A DNA stretch of 64,000 nucleotides, from assembly GCA_029706075.1 (NCBI GenBank), contig JAINUG010000480.1:152501-216500 (forward strand), given 5' to 3'. This document shows, piece by piece, positions 32,631-43,104 of the stretch (within the stretch, counting starts at the first letter, position 1; every line of letters begins with the position of its first letter). This DNA is from Aldrovandia affinis (taxonomy: Eukaryota > Chordata > Actinopteri > Notacanthiformes > Halosauridae). A program made the position numbers and the translations under genes. The notes below the pieces were generated by a model that saw nothing but the letters and a program-made list of their open reading frames with translations, ran no database searches and was not told where the DNA came from.

Positions 32631-33050
32631 CAATCGCAGCGGCTCTTCCAGGATATAGTACAGGTAGGGTTGAAACAGCCTTTTATATATTGTTTCATGA
32701 TTAAAATAGAAATAATTTTGGTCAGGTTCGTAAAGGCAACTGTGTTGAGTCTGACTATGATGACTAACTATACAGCCATAACAATCCTCTTTCAAATCCT
32801 GCTCAATAATATAGTCCAAGATGCAAGCTATTGACGCTTTTATCAACCTGACAATCTTGAATGTGTAGACGCTGTCAGGAATAGGGTCATTAGGGGCCGT
32901 TGCAGGCAGGAAGGCCAGTTTGCTCTCCCCCATTTCTTGCCCCAGACGCTGCAGCCATGCCGTTGGGTCGTCCGAGTCAATGGCATCCCCGTTGCAGATG
33001 GTGACCTCTTGTTCGTTAGAGCTGTGAGACATGTTTTTGCAGTTTGGCAT
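32613..33050 (-). pseudogene. Truncated second copy of the Cys/His protein gene
   Basis: The minus-strand frame starts MPNCKNMSHSS and follows the 29765 gene for 143-144 codons with a few substitutions (for example IASI... for KALI...). It is cut at the arm border near 32631 and ends shortly afterwards in an unrelated stop. The aromatic C-terminal third of the complete copy is missing. It keeps the Cys/His cluster, so expression cannot be excluded, but the truncation argues for a by-product of the duplication. Confidence 0.7.
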
Positions 33051-33654
33051 CGATGTTTAAAACAGATAAGCGAGGGTCCTTTAAATACAGGTAAAACAAG
33101 GGTGCGGGTGGTTAAAAACGTCTGGTTGTGTGGGGGCTGGGGGTGGGGGCAGCGGGTGCTGTGGGGCATGGGCGTGTTTGAGACCTTAGACTGTTTGGAT
33201 TGGACCCCTGTGGGTTATAATTTTCTACCTGCCAGGCTTTTGGACACCCCCTGTTACAGGGTGTGAGATCTCTCATCCATGCCAGAGACGCCACCAAGAC
33301 GGCGTTCACGATATCCCCCACGCGGTTTGAAAGATTTTTTAAATTAAATAGTATGTTGCTTAACTAAGAATAACCAAAAATGATAAGTTCTTGAATTTAG
33401 TTGCTAAATTTAAGAGGCCCCTGGTCTTCCCTAGTTAAGATGCTTGCTCACCATCAGACTAGAGTGTCAAAATATCACATTTTTGAAAGATTTTTAAAAT
33501 ATACGGGATTGGTTAACTAAGAACAACCAGAAATGATAGGTTCTTGAATTTAGTTGCTAAATTTACCCTATCATTATAATGGACACCTTGTCTGCTCGAA
33601 AAAAGACATAGGTGATTTTAACATAAAAAACGTAGTTTTATAAGATATTTTTGT

Positions 33655-34830
33655 AAGATCCGTCAGGAAGACAAGTGAGACGTTATAACAGGGGGGTAAT
33701 TTACTGAACAACTTCATAGCAAACACCCGTACAGAACAGTATACATGTGCTTTTCTAGCTCACAGCCAACTGGCTAAAACATGTCAGGCACCGCGATATG
33801 CGCATGTGCCTTCTTACGTGCGCATGTGCATCACATCCAACCCCAATACACTACACCCCTTTCCCCCAGTTCACAAAATGAGCTAAGTGCCGTGGCGGGT
33901 GACGCTCTCTCGCCGGACGTCGTAGGGGAGTGGCGGGCTCAGGCGCACACACGGATCCACCAGGACTCCCCCTAGCCACAGCGTTATCGGCAGCGTCTGG
34001 CGTTCCTGGCCTTGCCGGCGTGGCCAATTCCAGTGGTGATTCCTCAAGTAACCCTGGCAGGTCACCATGATTTCCAGGCTCTGTGGAAGCTGTGTCCGCA
34101 CGCAAGGCCAACCGGCCACGCAACTGATCCACATGGCGGCGATGCAATTGCCCATCTGGTGTCTGCACCTTGTACGAAACCGGCCTGGTGACACTCACAA
34201 TTACGCCTGGGATCCATTTGTGACCGCCGGTATAACTTCTCATGTACACGTCATCATCCTCTTGGAAACTCCTGTTTGGCCCATGATGCCCCTCACAGCT
34301 CACCTCCTGCTTATGGTGCATGTCACTCACATAGTCCGGATGGAGGCGATCTAGGGCAGTGGTCAGTCGTCGGTTCATGAGAAGTTCAGCAGGGCTTTTC
34401 CCGGTTGCTGAATTGGGGGTGATATGCTGCGATAGCAAAAACCTAGCCAGACGTGTTTGCCAGTCACCGACAATAATTCGGGATAAGGCCTCTTTGGTTG
34501 TCTGGACCATGCGTTCGGCTTGGCCATTCGAACTGGGATGGTACGGCGCTGTGGTTACATGCCTGATGCTGTTACGTCTGGCAAATTCCTGGAACTCTGC
34601 AGAGGTGAAAGAGGCACCATTATCGGAGACAATGATATCTGGCAATCCGTGAGTTGCAAAGAGGAGTCTCAATGTGCTTATGACTGCAGAGGACGACATT
34701 GAACTCACAATGGACACATCCAGCCACTTCGAGTGTGAGTCCACTACTATGAGGAATGTTTTCCCTTGGAATGGCCCAGCAAAGTCTATGTGTAGACGTG
34801 ACCATTTCTTGGTTGTCCACTCCCAAGGCC
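33655..34830 (-). mobile_element. Gypsy B fragment, right copy in inverse orientation
   Basis: Inverse duplicate of 27991-29165, with the LTR at about 33655-33850 and the integrase at 33851-34830. It is bounded on the left by the same 236-bp block (33415-33654). It belongs to the right arm of the inverted duplication and is not an independent insertion. Confidence 0.82.
33851..34744 (-). pseudogene. Gypsy B integrase, right copy
   Basis: The frame is open for about 298 codons and keeps the order SKWLDV, IIVSDNGASF, PSSNGQAERMV and SYKVQTPDGQ. It lacks the local frame changes of the left copy near its start, so this arm is the better preserved integrase. The catalytic Asp, Asp and Glu of the core are visible if the upstream HIDFAGPF segment is counted. 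The element lacks everything 5' of the core and cannot transpose. Confidence 0.82.
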
Positions 34831-34845
34831 CCTGGTCTTCCCTAG

Positions 34846-34849
34846 TTAA
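34846..34849. repeat. piggyBac target TTAA, left copy
   Basis: ttaa directly outside the terminal repeat, repeated at 39270-39273, as expected for piggyBac superfamily insertion. Confidence 0.92.
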
Positions 34850-35203
34850 CCCCCTGAGGTCGGCTGGATCGGCGCCGATCCAAGCAGCAATACAAGTATA
34901 TTACTATTTCTAACTTCGCGATATTTCATCATACACACGCGGCAAAAACATTGACAGAAACCTTAGAATCGCGACTTTCCGATTTGAGCACTGGCAAATA
35001 ATATGGGATTTTTAAAATTAGATTAATTAGACCAAAAGTAAACCTTGCATTTCACTCTCTTTTTCACCTGGCAGGACCACCCCCCTTCTATTGACATGTT
35101 AACGAGGTGTTAGTTTCGGGGAGGGGCGTCGGGCCATGTGTGAGAATGCCGGCATAAACAACACATAAAATGTCCCGACAATTTGAAACACGTTTTATTC
35201 AAG

Positions 35204-35355
35204 ATGGCAAGATTTTCTGCGTTCGAGTGTTTGAGAGCAGTGATGGAAAGCGACGAGGACAACAGCTCATCATGTCCCGATTCTGAAGAGGATTCAGATG
35301 AAGAGAGACAACATTTTCAATTTAGAATTGATCCAGATGAGGACCTTACTGAAGA
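35204..35355 (+). CDS. piggyBac transposase exon 1
   Basis: The exon starts at ATG 35204 with MARFSAFECLRAVM, is followed by a very acidic stretch (ESDEDN, DSEEDSDEE) and ends at a gtaagt donor in phase 2. An acidic N-terminus is usual for PGBD-type transposases. The splice into the first micro-exon at 35999 restores an aspartate codon and an in-frame DDDVEEQ sequence, which supports the exon boundaries. Confidence 0.75.
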
Positions 35356-35998
35356 GTAAGTAACTATATTTTATTTGCCATGTTATCAAATACTCGTGTA
35401 AATGTAGCCTATGAGTTCCGCGTCTTGTGACTACATATTACGCTTTTTGCAATGTAACAAAATGCAATATGTAAAAAGACTTTTCAAATGGCCTAAAATG
35501 TTTTAAAAACTCTTATGTGGCATATTGTCTGTGTTTACGCTTGCGATCTGTATTGTGCCATTTATTTTATTTCGCTTGTTTTCAAATACTCGTGTAAATA
35601 TATGAGTTCCGCGTCTTGTGACTACATATTACGCTTTTTGCAACGTAACAAAATGCAATATGTAGCTACTCAAATGCAATATGTAAAATACTTTTCAAAC
35701 AGCGTAAAATGTTTTAAAACTAAAATACTTTTCAAACAGCGTAAAATGTTTTAAAAACTCTTATGTAACATATTTTCTGTGTTTACGCTTGCGATCTGTA
35801 TTGTGCCATTTATTTTATTTTGCTTGTTTTCAAATACTCGTGTAAATGTATGAGTTCCGCATCTTGTGACTACATATTACGCTTTTTGCAACGTAGAGAT
35901 TTGTGTATGATGTAAATATCACATTTCCCAATGCCTATTCACTGTAATGCTCTTATGTATTGTGTGTCCTTACAACCTTTTGCTTTTTATGTTTACAG
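35356..35998. other. piggyBac intron 1, with internal repeats
   Basis: The intron contains several imperfect repeats of the words atgagttccgcgtcttgtgac and caaatactcgtgtaaat (near 35390, 35590 and 35840), with no coding signal. The last 90 bp resemble the introns preceding each downstream micro-exon. Confidence 0.6.
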
Positions 35999-36836
35999 TG
36001 ACGACGACGTGGAAGAACAAACTAATCCTGCTCCACCAAAAAAGCCACGCAAGACTCCTACACAAAGGTATGTGTCTTATGTGAATTATTGGTAGGCTGT
36101 ATGATTTGTAATATGTGGCATTCCTCTGCCAGATGTGATGTTTGTATTCTGTAGATTTGTGTATGATGTAAATATCACATTTTCCAATGCCTATTCAATG
36201 TAATGCTCTTATGTATTGTGTGTCCTTACAACCTTTTGCTTTTTATGTTTACAGTGAGGACGATGTGGAAGAACAAACTAATCCTTCTCCACTAAAAAAG
36301 CCACGCAGGACTCCTACACAAAGGTATGTGTCTTATGTGAATTATTGGTAGGCTGTATGATTTGTAATATGTGGCATTCCTCTGCCAGATGTGATGTTTG
36401 TATTCTGTAGATTTGTGTATGATGTAAATATCACATTTTCCAATGCCTATTCAATGTAATGCTCTTATGTATTGTGTGTCCTTACAACCTTTTGCTTTTT
36501 ATGTTTACAGTGAGGACGATGTGGAAGAACAAACTAATCCTTCTCCACTAAAAAAAGCCACGCAGGACTCCTACACAAAGGTATGTGTCTTATGTGAATT
36601 ATTGGTAGGCTGTATGATTTGTAATATGTGGCATTCCTCTGCCAGATGTGATGTTTGTATTCTGTAGATTTGTGTATGATGTAAATATCACATTTTCCAA
36701 TGCCTATTCAATGTAATGCTCTTATGTATTGTGTGTCCTTACAACCTTTTGCTTTTTATGTTTACAGTGAGGACGATGTGGAAGAACAAACTAATCCTTC
36801 TCCACTAAAAAAGCCATGCAGGACTCCTACACAAAG
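35999..36836 (+). repeat. Tandem array of four piggyBac micro-exons, period 256 bp
   Basis: Micro-exons lie at 35999-36067, 36255-36323, 36511-36580 and 36768-36836, each between a tttacag acceptor and a gtatgtg donor. Three are 69 bp and phase 2 at both ends, so repeats can be included or skipped without breaking the frame; each encodes about 23 residues with DDVEEQTNP and KKPR. The third is 70 bp because of one extra A, so it would shift the frame unless skipped. Intron sequences of the units are nearly identical. Confidence 0.85.
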
Positions 36837-36983
36837 GTATGTGTCTTATGTGAATTATTGGTAGGCTGTATGATTTGTAATATGTGGCATTCCTCTGCCA
36901 GATGTGATGTTTGTATTCTGTAGAGATTTGTGTATGATTTAAATATCACATTTCCTAACAACCATTTTGGTTAGTTCTTACAG

Positions 36984-38605
36984 TGGTACCAGAGCGCCTC
37001 TACAAGTTGCCACAGAAAAGCCACGCAGGATTCGTACACCAGTATCACAAGCACCCAGGCATCCGCCATGGAAAACCGAGACCGCTCCTGATGAGGCTCC
37101 ACCAGTGTCACGGTTCCAGCCTGCACGGCCACCTGGAGTGCAACTGAATTTGGCAGACAACCACACTCCTCTGGACTTGTTCAAACTGTATGTTCCTAGA
37201 GATGCTGTCAAAACACTGTGTAGGAACACGAACAAGCAGGCTGCCATGGCACAAGCAAAGGGCTCCAAGTACACGTGGACTGATGTTGGGGTAAAGGAAT
37301 TCTACAGGTACATTGGACTGCTGTTTTACATGGCCATGGTAAAGCAGCACGAAATCAGGGATTACTGGCGACAGAATACCATCTATTCTTTAGCATTCCC
37401 GGTGACGATTATGGCCAGGGACAGATACAGAGCTATTTCCTGGAATGTACACATGAGTGATCCAGACAAGGACCAAGAAAATGACCGGAAGCGGGGAACG
37501 CCACAGTACGACAAGCTGTTCAGGCTCAGACCTTTCATGGACACAGTTCAGCATGCCTGTAAAACCTTCTTTCATCCTCGCAGGAACATTTCAGTGGATG
37601 AAAGAATGGTAGCATGGAAGGCAAACTCCGGTATGACCCAGTACATGAAAGCAAAGCCTATAAAGTGGGGTTTCAAGTTGTTTGTACTGTGTGACTCTAG
37701 TACTGGGTATACTGTGGACTTTTCTGTGTACCCAGGAAAAAACTACTTTCAGATAGGACAAGGAGGACTTACATATGACACTGTAATGTCACTTGTGAAT
37801 CGGGATTACTTGGGTTCTGGATATCATGTGTACATGGACAATTTCTACACAAGCCCAAAGCTCTTCAGGGACTTGCTTGCACTAAACATTGGTGCTTGTG
37901 GGACATATAGGGACAACAGGAAGGACTGTCCACGCACTGATTCAAATGCTTTGACTAAGAAGTCACCCAGAGGAAGTATCAGGTGGATTAGGGATGGTCC
38001 TCTGGTGTTTGTGAAGTGGGTGGACACTAAAGTTGTGCCTGTCTGCTCTACCATCCATGCAGCCTTCGATGGGGACACAACAAAAACGGAGGGTGAAGCA
38101 AGATGGTGTCTGGATCATAAAGGACTTTCCGTGCCCTTCACCCATCATCCACTACAATAAGCACATGGGGGGTGTTGATCTGTCTGACCAACTCATACAG
38201 TACTACACAGCACAGCACAAAACAATGAAATGGTACCGGAAATTGTTTTTACATTTCTTGGACATTGCCGCCATAAATGCATACCTCCTACACAAAGAAC
38301 TGTCATCACTGCGACAACAGGAAGCCATGACGCACAAGGCTTTCCAGGAGGAGCTCACTGCACAGCTGTGTGGTGTCTCACAGAAGATACCCAGACAACA
38401 GGCTACTTTTGATCATGTGCCTGTGCCCACTGGAAAAAAGACTATGGATGTTAGCAAACGGGCTTCTGTTGGTCGCAAGAAATGCGTACTCTGCACGATG
38501 TCTGGGAAACAACAGTGCACTCCATGGGAGTGCAAGGCTTGTGATGTGCCCTTGTGCCTACAGTTGACCAGAAACTGTTTTGAGAAGTGGCACCGAAGAC
38601 TGTAA
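36984..38605 (+). pseudogene. piggyBac transposase, main exon with one frameshift
   Basis: After a cttacag acceptor the exon reads SGTRAPLQV, a proline-rich linker, then LDLFKLYVP and the DDD catalytic domain: ISVDERMVAWK (first Asp), YHVYMDNFYTSPKLF (second) and HMGGVDLSDQ (third). The C-terminus has a cysteine-rich RING-like finger (CVLC, CTPWECKACDVPLC) ending in KWHRRL. An extra A in the run at about 38085-38090 shifts the frame between GDTT and the next block, so the two halves are read in different frames (to 38160 and from about 38090). Transposase would excise and integrate at TTAA. Confidence 0.85.
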
Positions 38606-39269
38606 AAACAAGATGTTTTAATGTTTCACCGTGTTTTAATTTAGATTTTTTTTTGTATATAGTTTGTGCTGTTTTCAATAAATCTTCCAAAATGGAAAAA
38701 AGCGTATTTTTTCTGTCTTCTGCATGACTCACTGACTTGCTTACTGTCAGTGGCTTTTGTCTTTGTCTGATGGCCTGGCCTTTGTGACAGAGATGGCCCA
38801 TCTGACAGATCTTAGAGGTGTGGACAATGAATCATGAATATTCAGGTATTTAGCATTTAGCCCTCCCACAGCCTGAAATAAATGTGACCAGTTCTGATAA
38901 AAACAGGTTTTTAGCTATTTAGATCTCAGATGTGCTAAACTATTTTCACACTTACATAACCAAGACCTTTGTGAACAAACGCACATTGGCAAAACAATTC
39001 GTCACTATAGTTTAGTGTGTGCTTTCACAACTTTTGTGACAGCAGAAAAATTTACTATTTTAACTTGTGTGTTTGTAGATCTATTTACAAGCTGCATATG
39101 ATACTGACCAAACTATTGATGGCATACAAATGTAGCTGTGATTGTCTTTTCAAATAAAAATATCAAACACTTTGGAGTAAGTGTGTGTTAAATTGATGAA
39201 ATTGAGATAAATATCAGACCATGCCAAAATCAAAAAAAAATCTAAAAGCTTAGCACGGACCTCAGGGGG
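38606..39269. other. piggyBac 3' region
   Basis: Contains a polyadenylation signal aataaa near 38678, about 70 bp after the stop, and then about 570 bp of AT-rich sequence without genes, ending in the right terminal repeat. Confidence 0.65.
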
Positions 39270-39410
39270 TTAAGATGCTTGCTCACCATCAGACTAGAGT
39301 GTCAAAATATCACATTTTTGAAAGATTTTTAAAATATACGGGGATTGGTTAACTAAGAACAACCAGAAATGATAGGTTCTTGAATTTAGTTGCTAAATTT
39401 ACCCTATCAT
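39270..39410. repeat. Outer part of the right inverted arm, up to the gap
   Basis: Inverse of about 27832-27975, starting at the second TTAA and stopping at the first N. The true outer edge of the arm is hidden by the gap. Confidence 0.85.
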
Positions 39411-39510
39411 NNNNNNNNNNNNNNNNNNNNNNNNNNNNNNNNNNNNNNNNNNNNNNNNNNNNNNNNNNNNNNNNNNNNNNNNNNNNNNNNNNNNNNNNNN
39501 NNNNNNNNNN
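39411..39510. other. Assembly gap (100 N)
   Basis: Exactly 100 N. The round number suggests a placeholder of unknown true length. It separates the Polinton inverted arm from a Tol2-like fragment. Confidence 0.98.
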
Positions 39511-40110
39511 GCTAGGTGATGCCCTGCAGGCACCTCAAGCACAAGACAGCTCCAAAGACTTGGATGGATACCTGGCCATTTCAGCATATCATATGGATTA
39601 GCTGAAGTCCTTTCCAGCTGTGTGCAAGATGTCTGTAAAGCTGAACACGCCTCTCTACCTGCCTCAGCAGCCCGTGAGCTATTTAGCATTGCAAGACTTG
39701 TCTTCAGCCCAAGAAGAGCAAGACTGCATTCACACAATTTTGAGAACCAACTTCTGTTGAAGATGAACAGCAAATTTTATAGTTTCAAGTAATGACTGCT
39801 ATTACTTTCAGTGCTGCTTCAGTCATGTTTTGATTTTGTGTGATTTTGTGGATGATTATGTTATGATGTGGTAGCAGCACTCAAGTACTGAGTACTTTAT
39901 TTTAATTTTGTTATATGACTGGGATATTCTGTCCCAGGGCTATGGATGTACATGGGTTCTGCACTGACTTTACAGGCTACATAAGACCATTGATCCGGAT
40001 TGGTCAAGAGAAAACAGGTTGTACACACACCAGGGAAAGAGGGAGGGATGGACGAATGAAGGAGTGGGAGGGAAGAAGTTCTTGTTATGTAGACCTTGTT
40101 GTGTAGACCT
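39511..40110 (+). pseudogene. Second fragment of the Tol2-like element (last exon and 3' region)
   Basis: The plus strand matches the minus strand of 5521-6160. It includes QAQDSSKDLDGYLAIS, the same in-frame stop after AYHMD, and KLNTPLYLPQQP with a frame change in the dimerisation block. The similarity continues through the 3' flank (agtactgagtactttattt) to about 40105. It lacks the element terminus, so it is a truncated copy, and it abuts the right Polinton inverted repeat. Sharing the same internal stop with the outer copy suggests close descent or duplication. Confidence 0.82.
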
Positions 40111-40316
40111 ACACACCCAGCGCACACTTCAAACATGAACAAACCTTAAAACATATGGTGGGCTCCAACAGACAAAGCCCCCTGCCATAAACACCTCCCC
40201 TCCACTATTTTATCGCATGGTAATAAAAGAAAATAAACAGGAAATCAAACAGGATATCAAAAAGTAAATAAAAAAGAAATTAAATAAGGGGTGTGTAGAG
40301 CCCTATATATACTACT
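40111..40316. repeat. Polinton right terminal inverted repeat
   Basis: Inverse of 20254-20460, ending atatatactact at 40316 and followed by the duplicated gctaat. Differences from the left copy are few substitutions and one or two short indels. Confidence 0.92.
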
Positions 40317-40322
40317 GCTAAT

Positions 40323-40550
40323 AATACATGGCGACTCACTGTAGATTACCGTGTAGCCAATAAGTGTATTGATAAGCTCACAACTCTAGTTGCTGATCCC
40401 TCTACAATCTTGAATAATCTTCCAACTGATGCCACATGGTTCTCAGTAGTGGATATGGCAAATGGTTTTTGATCTGTGCCTCTGCATCCCAACTACCAAT
40501 CTTGGCTTGCATTTACTGTTGGGGACACTTTTTTGTGCATGAGGATCAGG
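40323..40550 (+). pseudogene. ERV reverse transcriptase, continuation after the Polinton, with core deletion
   Basis: The frame resumes with TWRLTVDYRVANKCID and FSVVDMANGF (first catalytic Asp), hits a stop, then shows short pieces (SVPLHP, FTVGDTF). It then jumps to the connection domain sequence EDQGFMTACLTQDHGG. The segment that should hold the YxDD box is missing, so the enzyme could not function. The match to the part before 20253 shows that the two ERV halves belong together. Confidence 0.8.
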
Positions 40551-41647
40551 GATTTATGACCGCGTGTCTTACACAAGACCATGGGGGTCAGTTACGACCT
40601 GTAGCCTATTATTCCTCTCGACTTGACACAGTCGCACAGGGAATGGGTCCTTGCCTCAGAGCAGTCCAGGCTGTTTATCTTGCGCTCCTTGCCTGCTCTC
40701 CTGCTGTCCTAGATCAGATGGTCACAGTCAAATGCCCACATGCAGTACACTCTCTTTTGACTAATGGTAGAGTGCTCTCTGTTACAGCTCAGCGCTGGGG
40801 AAATTGGCTCTCTGTTCTCACTGCCCCTAACATCATGATAGCCAAGGCACCAGTGACTAACGTCTCTTCACTCATGATGCCACTTTTAGCTGATGCCCCA
40901 GAGGATGATATTGACACTGAAGACCATGATTGTCTGACTTTGGCTCACACACCTCCCTCTCTTTACTCTGAAACACCTCTCACAAATGCACAGTTTGAAT
41001 TCTACACTGATGGCTCTTCTCGAGTCATCAGTGGTGTTCTTTGCTCAGGGTGGGCTGTAGTCACACCCACTCATGAGGTGGCTATAGGCCGTCTTCATGA
41101 TAACACTTCTGCACAACAGGCTGAGATACATGCCCTAACTCAGGCTTGTGTTCTTGCTACTAATTGCAGTGTTAACATTTATACTGACTCTCGTTATGCG
41201 TTTGGTGTTGTTCATGATTTTGGTTCTCTTTGGAGGCAGCGTGGGTTTCTAACAGCAGCTGGCACACCTATTAAGAATGCACAGTACATTGACGCTTTAA
41301 TGTCCTCTTTGCAATTACCTAAGCAGTTGGCCGTCATAAAAGTGAAGGCACACACCACTGCTGATTCAACAGAAGCAAAAGGCAACACGCTTGCAGATCA
41401 TGCAGCAAAACGGGCATGCTCTTTGTCTCAGATCTCCATTGCTTCTGCTACTCAAGTAGCCACAACTACTAATGCTTTAGTACAGATGTACAAAGATGCT
41501 CCAGGTTTCGAAGTTTGGCATTGGATTGAGTCTAGTGCTAAGGTTGCTCCAGATGGCACCTGGACCAAAGGGGGGAGATATGTGGCACCAGATTCACTTC
41601 GTCCTTATTTGGCAGCTCAGATTCATAGGCACCGACAAGATGATTAA
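40540..41647 (+). pseudogene. ERV connection and RNase H domain
   Basis: The open frame includes GQLRPVAYYSSRLD and a class I-type RNase H domain: FEFYTDGSSRV (first Asp), AEIHALTQA (Glu), IYTDSRYAFGVVHD (Asp), VKAHT and GNTLADHAAKRA. RNase H removes the RNA strand during cDNA synthesis. All usual acidic residues are visible. The frame ends at 41647 inside the integrase zinc region and continues in another frame, so there is a frameshift near 41630. Confidence 0.82.
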
Positions 41648-42599
41648 CAGGTTCAGTACACAGTGGTGGAATTCCAAGTTTCGTGAACACGCTGTAGTAA
41701 CTGTTAAGAACTGTATTTTATGTCAGCAAAATAAACCTTCTCCTGCTGTTCGCACTTCAGCTGAGAAAGCGCCCGCGCCACCTGGTCCATTCAGACGGCT
41801 GCAGCTAGACTACATAACTCTGCCCCCATGTCAGGGAAAACAGGATGTGCTTGTAGTGGTTGATACATTTTCTAGATGGGTTGAAGCTTTTCCTACTAAG
41901 AAGGGCACTGCTACTCACACTGCTAAAGTTCTGGTGAAAGAGATCATTCCCAGGTGGGGTTTGCCACAAGAGATCGAGTCTGACCAAGGGACACACTTCA
42001 CAGGGAAGGTGGTTCATGAAGTCAGCAGATTGTTGAGTGTCCAGTGGAAATTGCACTGTCCACACAGGCCGCAGGCCTCAGGACAGGTTGAAAGAATGAA
42101 TCATGTGCTGAAAGAAAGGTTAGCTAAAATGTACCAAAGTGGAGTTCCATGGCCTGATGCTCTGCCGGCCGTGCTTTGCAGTATCAGGGCAACTAACAAC
42201 AAGACAACTGGGCTTAGCCCGCATGAGGTCATCACAGGAAGGCCAATGTCACTACCAGGTACCATAGACCTCAGAACAGCTGATGTTCATTTGATGTCAG
42301 ATTCTCTGTTGCAGTACTGTATCAATCTATGTCAGGCAGTACAAAGCGCCCAGAAGCAGGTTAAGGAAGCATGGCAGGATCCTCCTAAGGGGGGACATTC
42401 CTTAGTACCTGGTCAATGGGTTATGATTAAGAAATTTGTTGGACCACCCCTCTCCCCCAAATGGGACGGCCCTTTCCAAATACTGCTCATCACAGATGCA
42501 GCTGTAAAATGTCAGGGAAGAAAAACCTGGACACATTTCCAGCACTGCAAGTTGATTCCCCCTCCTGCAGGGCAGGAAGGGACAGAGCAGGGCCAGTGA
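41640..42599 (+). pseudogene. ERV integrase
   Basis: The N-terminal zinc region is visible as HRHRQ in the preceding frame and CILCQQNK in this one. The core shows LQLDYITLP (Asp), IESDQGTHFTG (Asp) and SGQVERMNHVLK (Glu). A C-terminal SH3-like domain follows with PGQWVMIKKF and SPKWDGPFQILL. The part from 41700 to the stop at 42599 is uninterrupted, so this is the best preserved ERV gene. It differs from the two Gypsy integrases here and is of retroviral type. Confidence 0.82.
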
Positions 42600-43104
42600 A
42601 GGGAACGGCAGAGAACCGGAGGCCCGAGGAAACCAGAGGCTCTAGGCACTGGGGCCAACCTACGGGTGAAGACTCAAACTATTCACCGGTTCTCCTCCTT
42701 ACACCACTCCCTGAGGGAGAGAACAGGGGAAGAGGGGGGGGGGGAGAGAATCAATTAAAAAATAAAAAGAATAATAATAACAAAGATATGATGCTGCTGA
42801 AGAGATCGTTTTCTGTGTCTGTGGTGTGTGTGTTTCTCCCACAGGTCCAGTGTCCAGTGTGCCTGCCGCAACTGCTGTTGGATGGGACTGGTGGAAGAAA
42901 CGCCTCAGTAACCTGCCCCTCGCCAGACAACATCTGGGAAACCGGCTGGCTCTTTGCTACTATCCCCCCTACCTCATCGTGGACCATCCTCCTCTCACCA
43001 TGAGCTTGTGGATGGTCTTGCTTTACATGGGCTGTCTGCCCCACACAGATGGCCGACTGGAAACACTGATGAGATCACCATCATCACCAACATTCACATG
43101 ACTA
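42600..43104 (+). pseudogene. ERV env leader region, degraded
   Basis: Expected position of env. There is a G-rich run (42735-42748) and a hydrophobic leader-like peptide frame near 42788-42850 (LLKRSFSVSVVCVFLPQ). A second leader-like frame near 43002 (MSLWMVLLYMGCLP) ends at a TGA at 43099-43101. No classical surface or transmembrane env motif was recognised. The region appears shortened, because only about 930 bp separate integrase from the right LTR. Confidence 0.4.

Larger units (their letters stand above)
32631..34849. repeat. Right arm of the inverted duplication (continues at 39270-39410)
   Basis: Inverse match to 27832-30194. The arm is interrupted at a TTAA by the piggyBac element, then resumes at 39270 and runs into the N gap. 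Differences from the left arm are single substitutions and short indels. The duplication therefore predates the piggyBac insertion. Confidence 0.88.
34850..39269 (+). mobile_element. piggyBac transposon (PGBD-like), 4.42 kb
   Basis: The inverted ends are ccccctgaggtc (34850) and gacctcaggggg (ending 39269), with TTAA on both sides. A perfect palindrome ggatcggcgccgatcc lies at 34865-34880. The gene has a first exon at 35204, four tandem micro-exons and a large last exon to 38605. The element sits in the right arm of the Polinton inverted duplication, which supplies the empty-site sequence in the left arm. Only two single-base A-run insertions appear to disturb the gene, so it looks young. Confidence 0.92.
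20254..40316. mobile_element. Polinton/Maverick element, 20.06 kb, defective, inserted in ERV pol
   Basis: The ends are inverted repeats of about 206 bp (20254-20460 and 40111-40316) starting agtagtatatatagg, with only a handful of differences. They are flanked by the 6-bp duplication gctaat. AG-starting termini, 6-bp duplication and size of about 20 kb fit Polintons. The retained Polinton-type coding remnants are a packaging ATPase C-terminal half and a small basic protein. DNA polymerase B, integrase, protease and capsid genes were not found. Much of the length is later insertions: an L2 LINE, a Gypsy fragment in two copies, a piggyBac and a hAT fragment. A 100-N gap at 39411-39510 hides unknown sequence. 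Confidence 0.88.

Noticed and set aside
27755-34849. Long inverted repeat read as viral terminal repeats of an integrated DNA virus
   Set aside because: The real element ends are the 206-bp repeats with 6-bp duplications. The arms are internal, contain a Gypsy fragment and cut a gene.
34850-40316. A piggyBac fused to viral genes, like the medaka Teratorn elements
   Set aside because: The piggyBac has its own TTAA flanks and ends and holds only its transposase. The viral-type genes lie outside it and belong to the Polinton, and no herpesvirus genes were seen.
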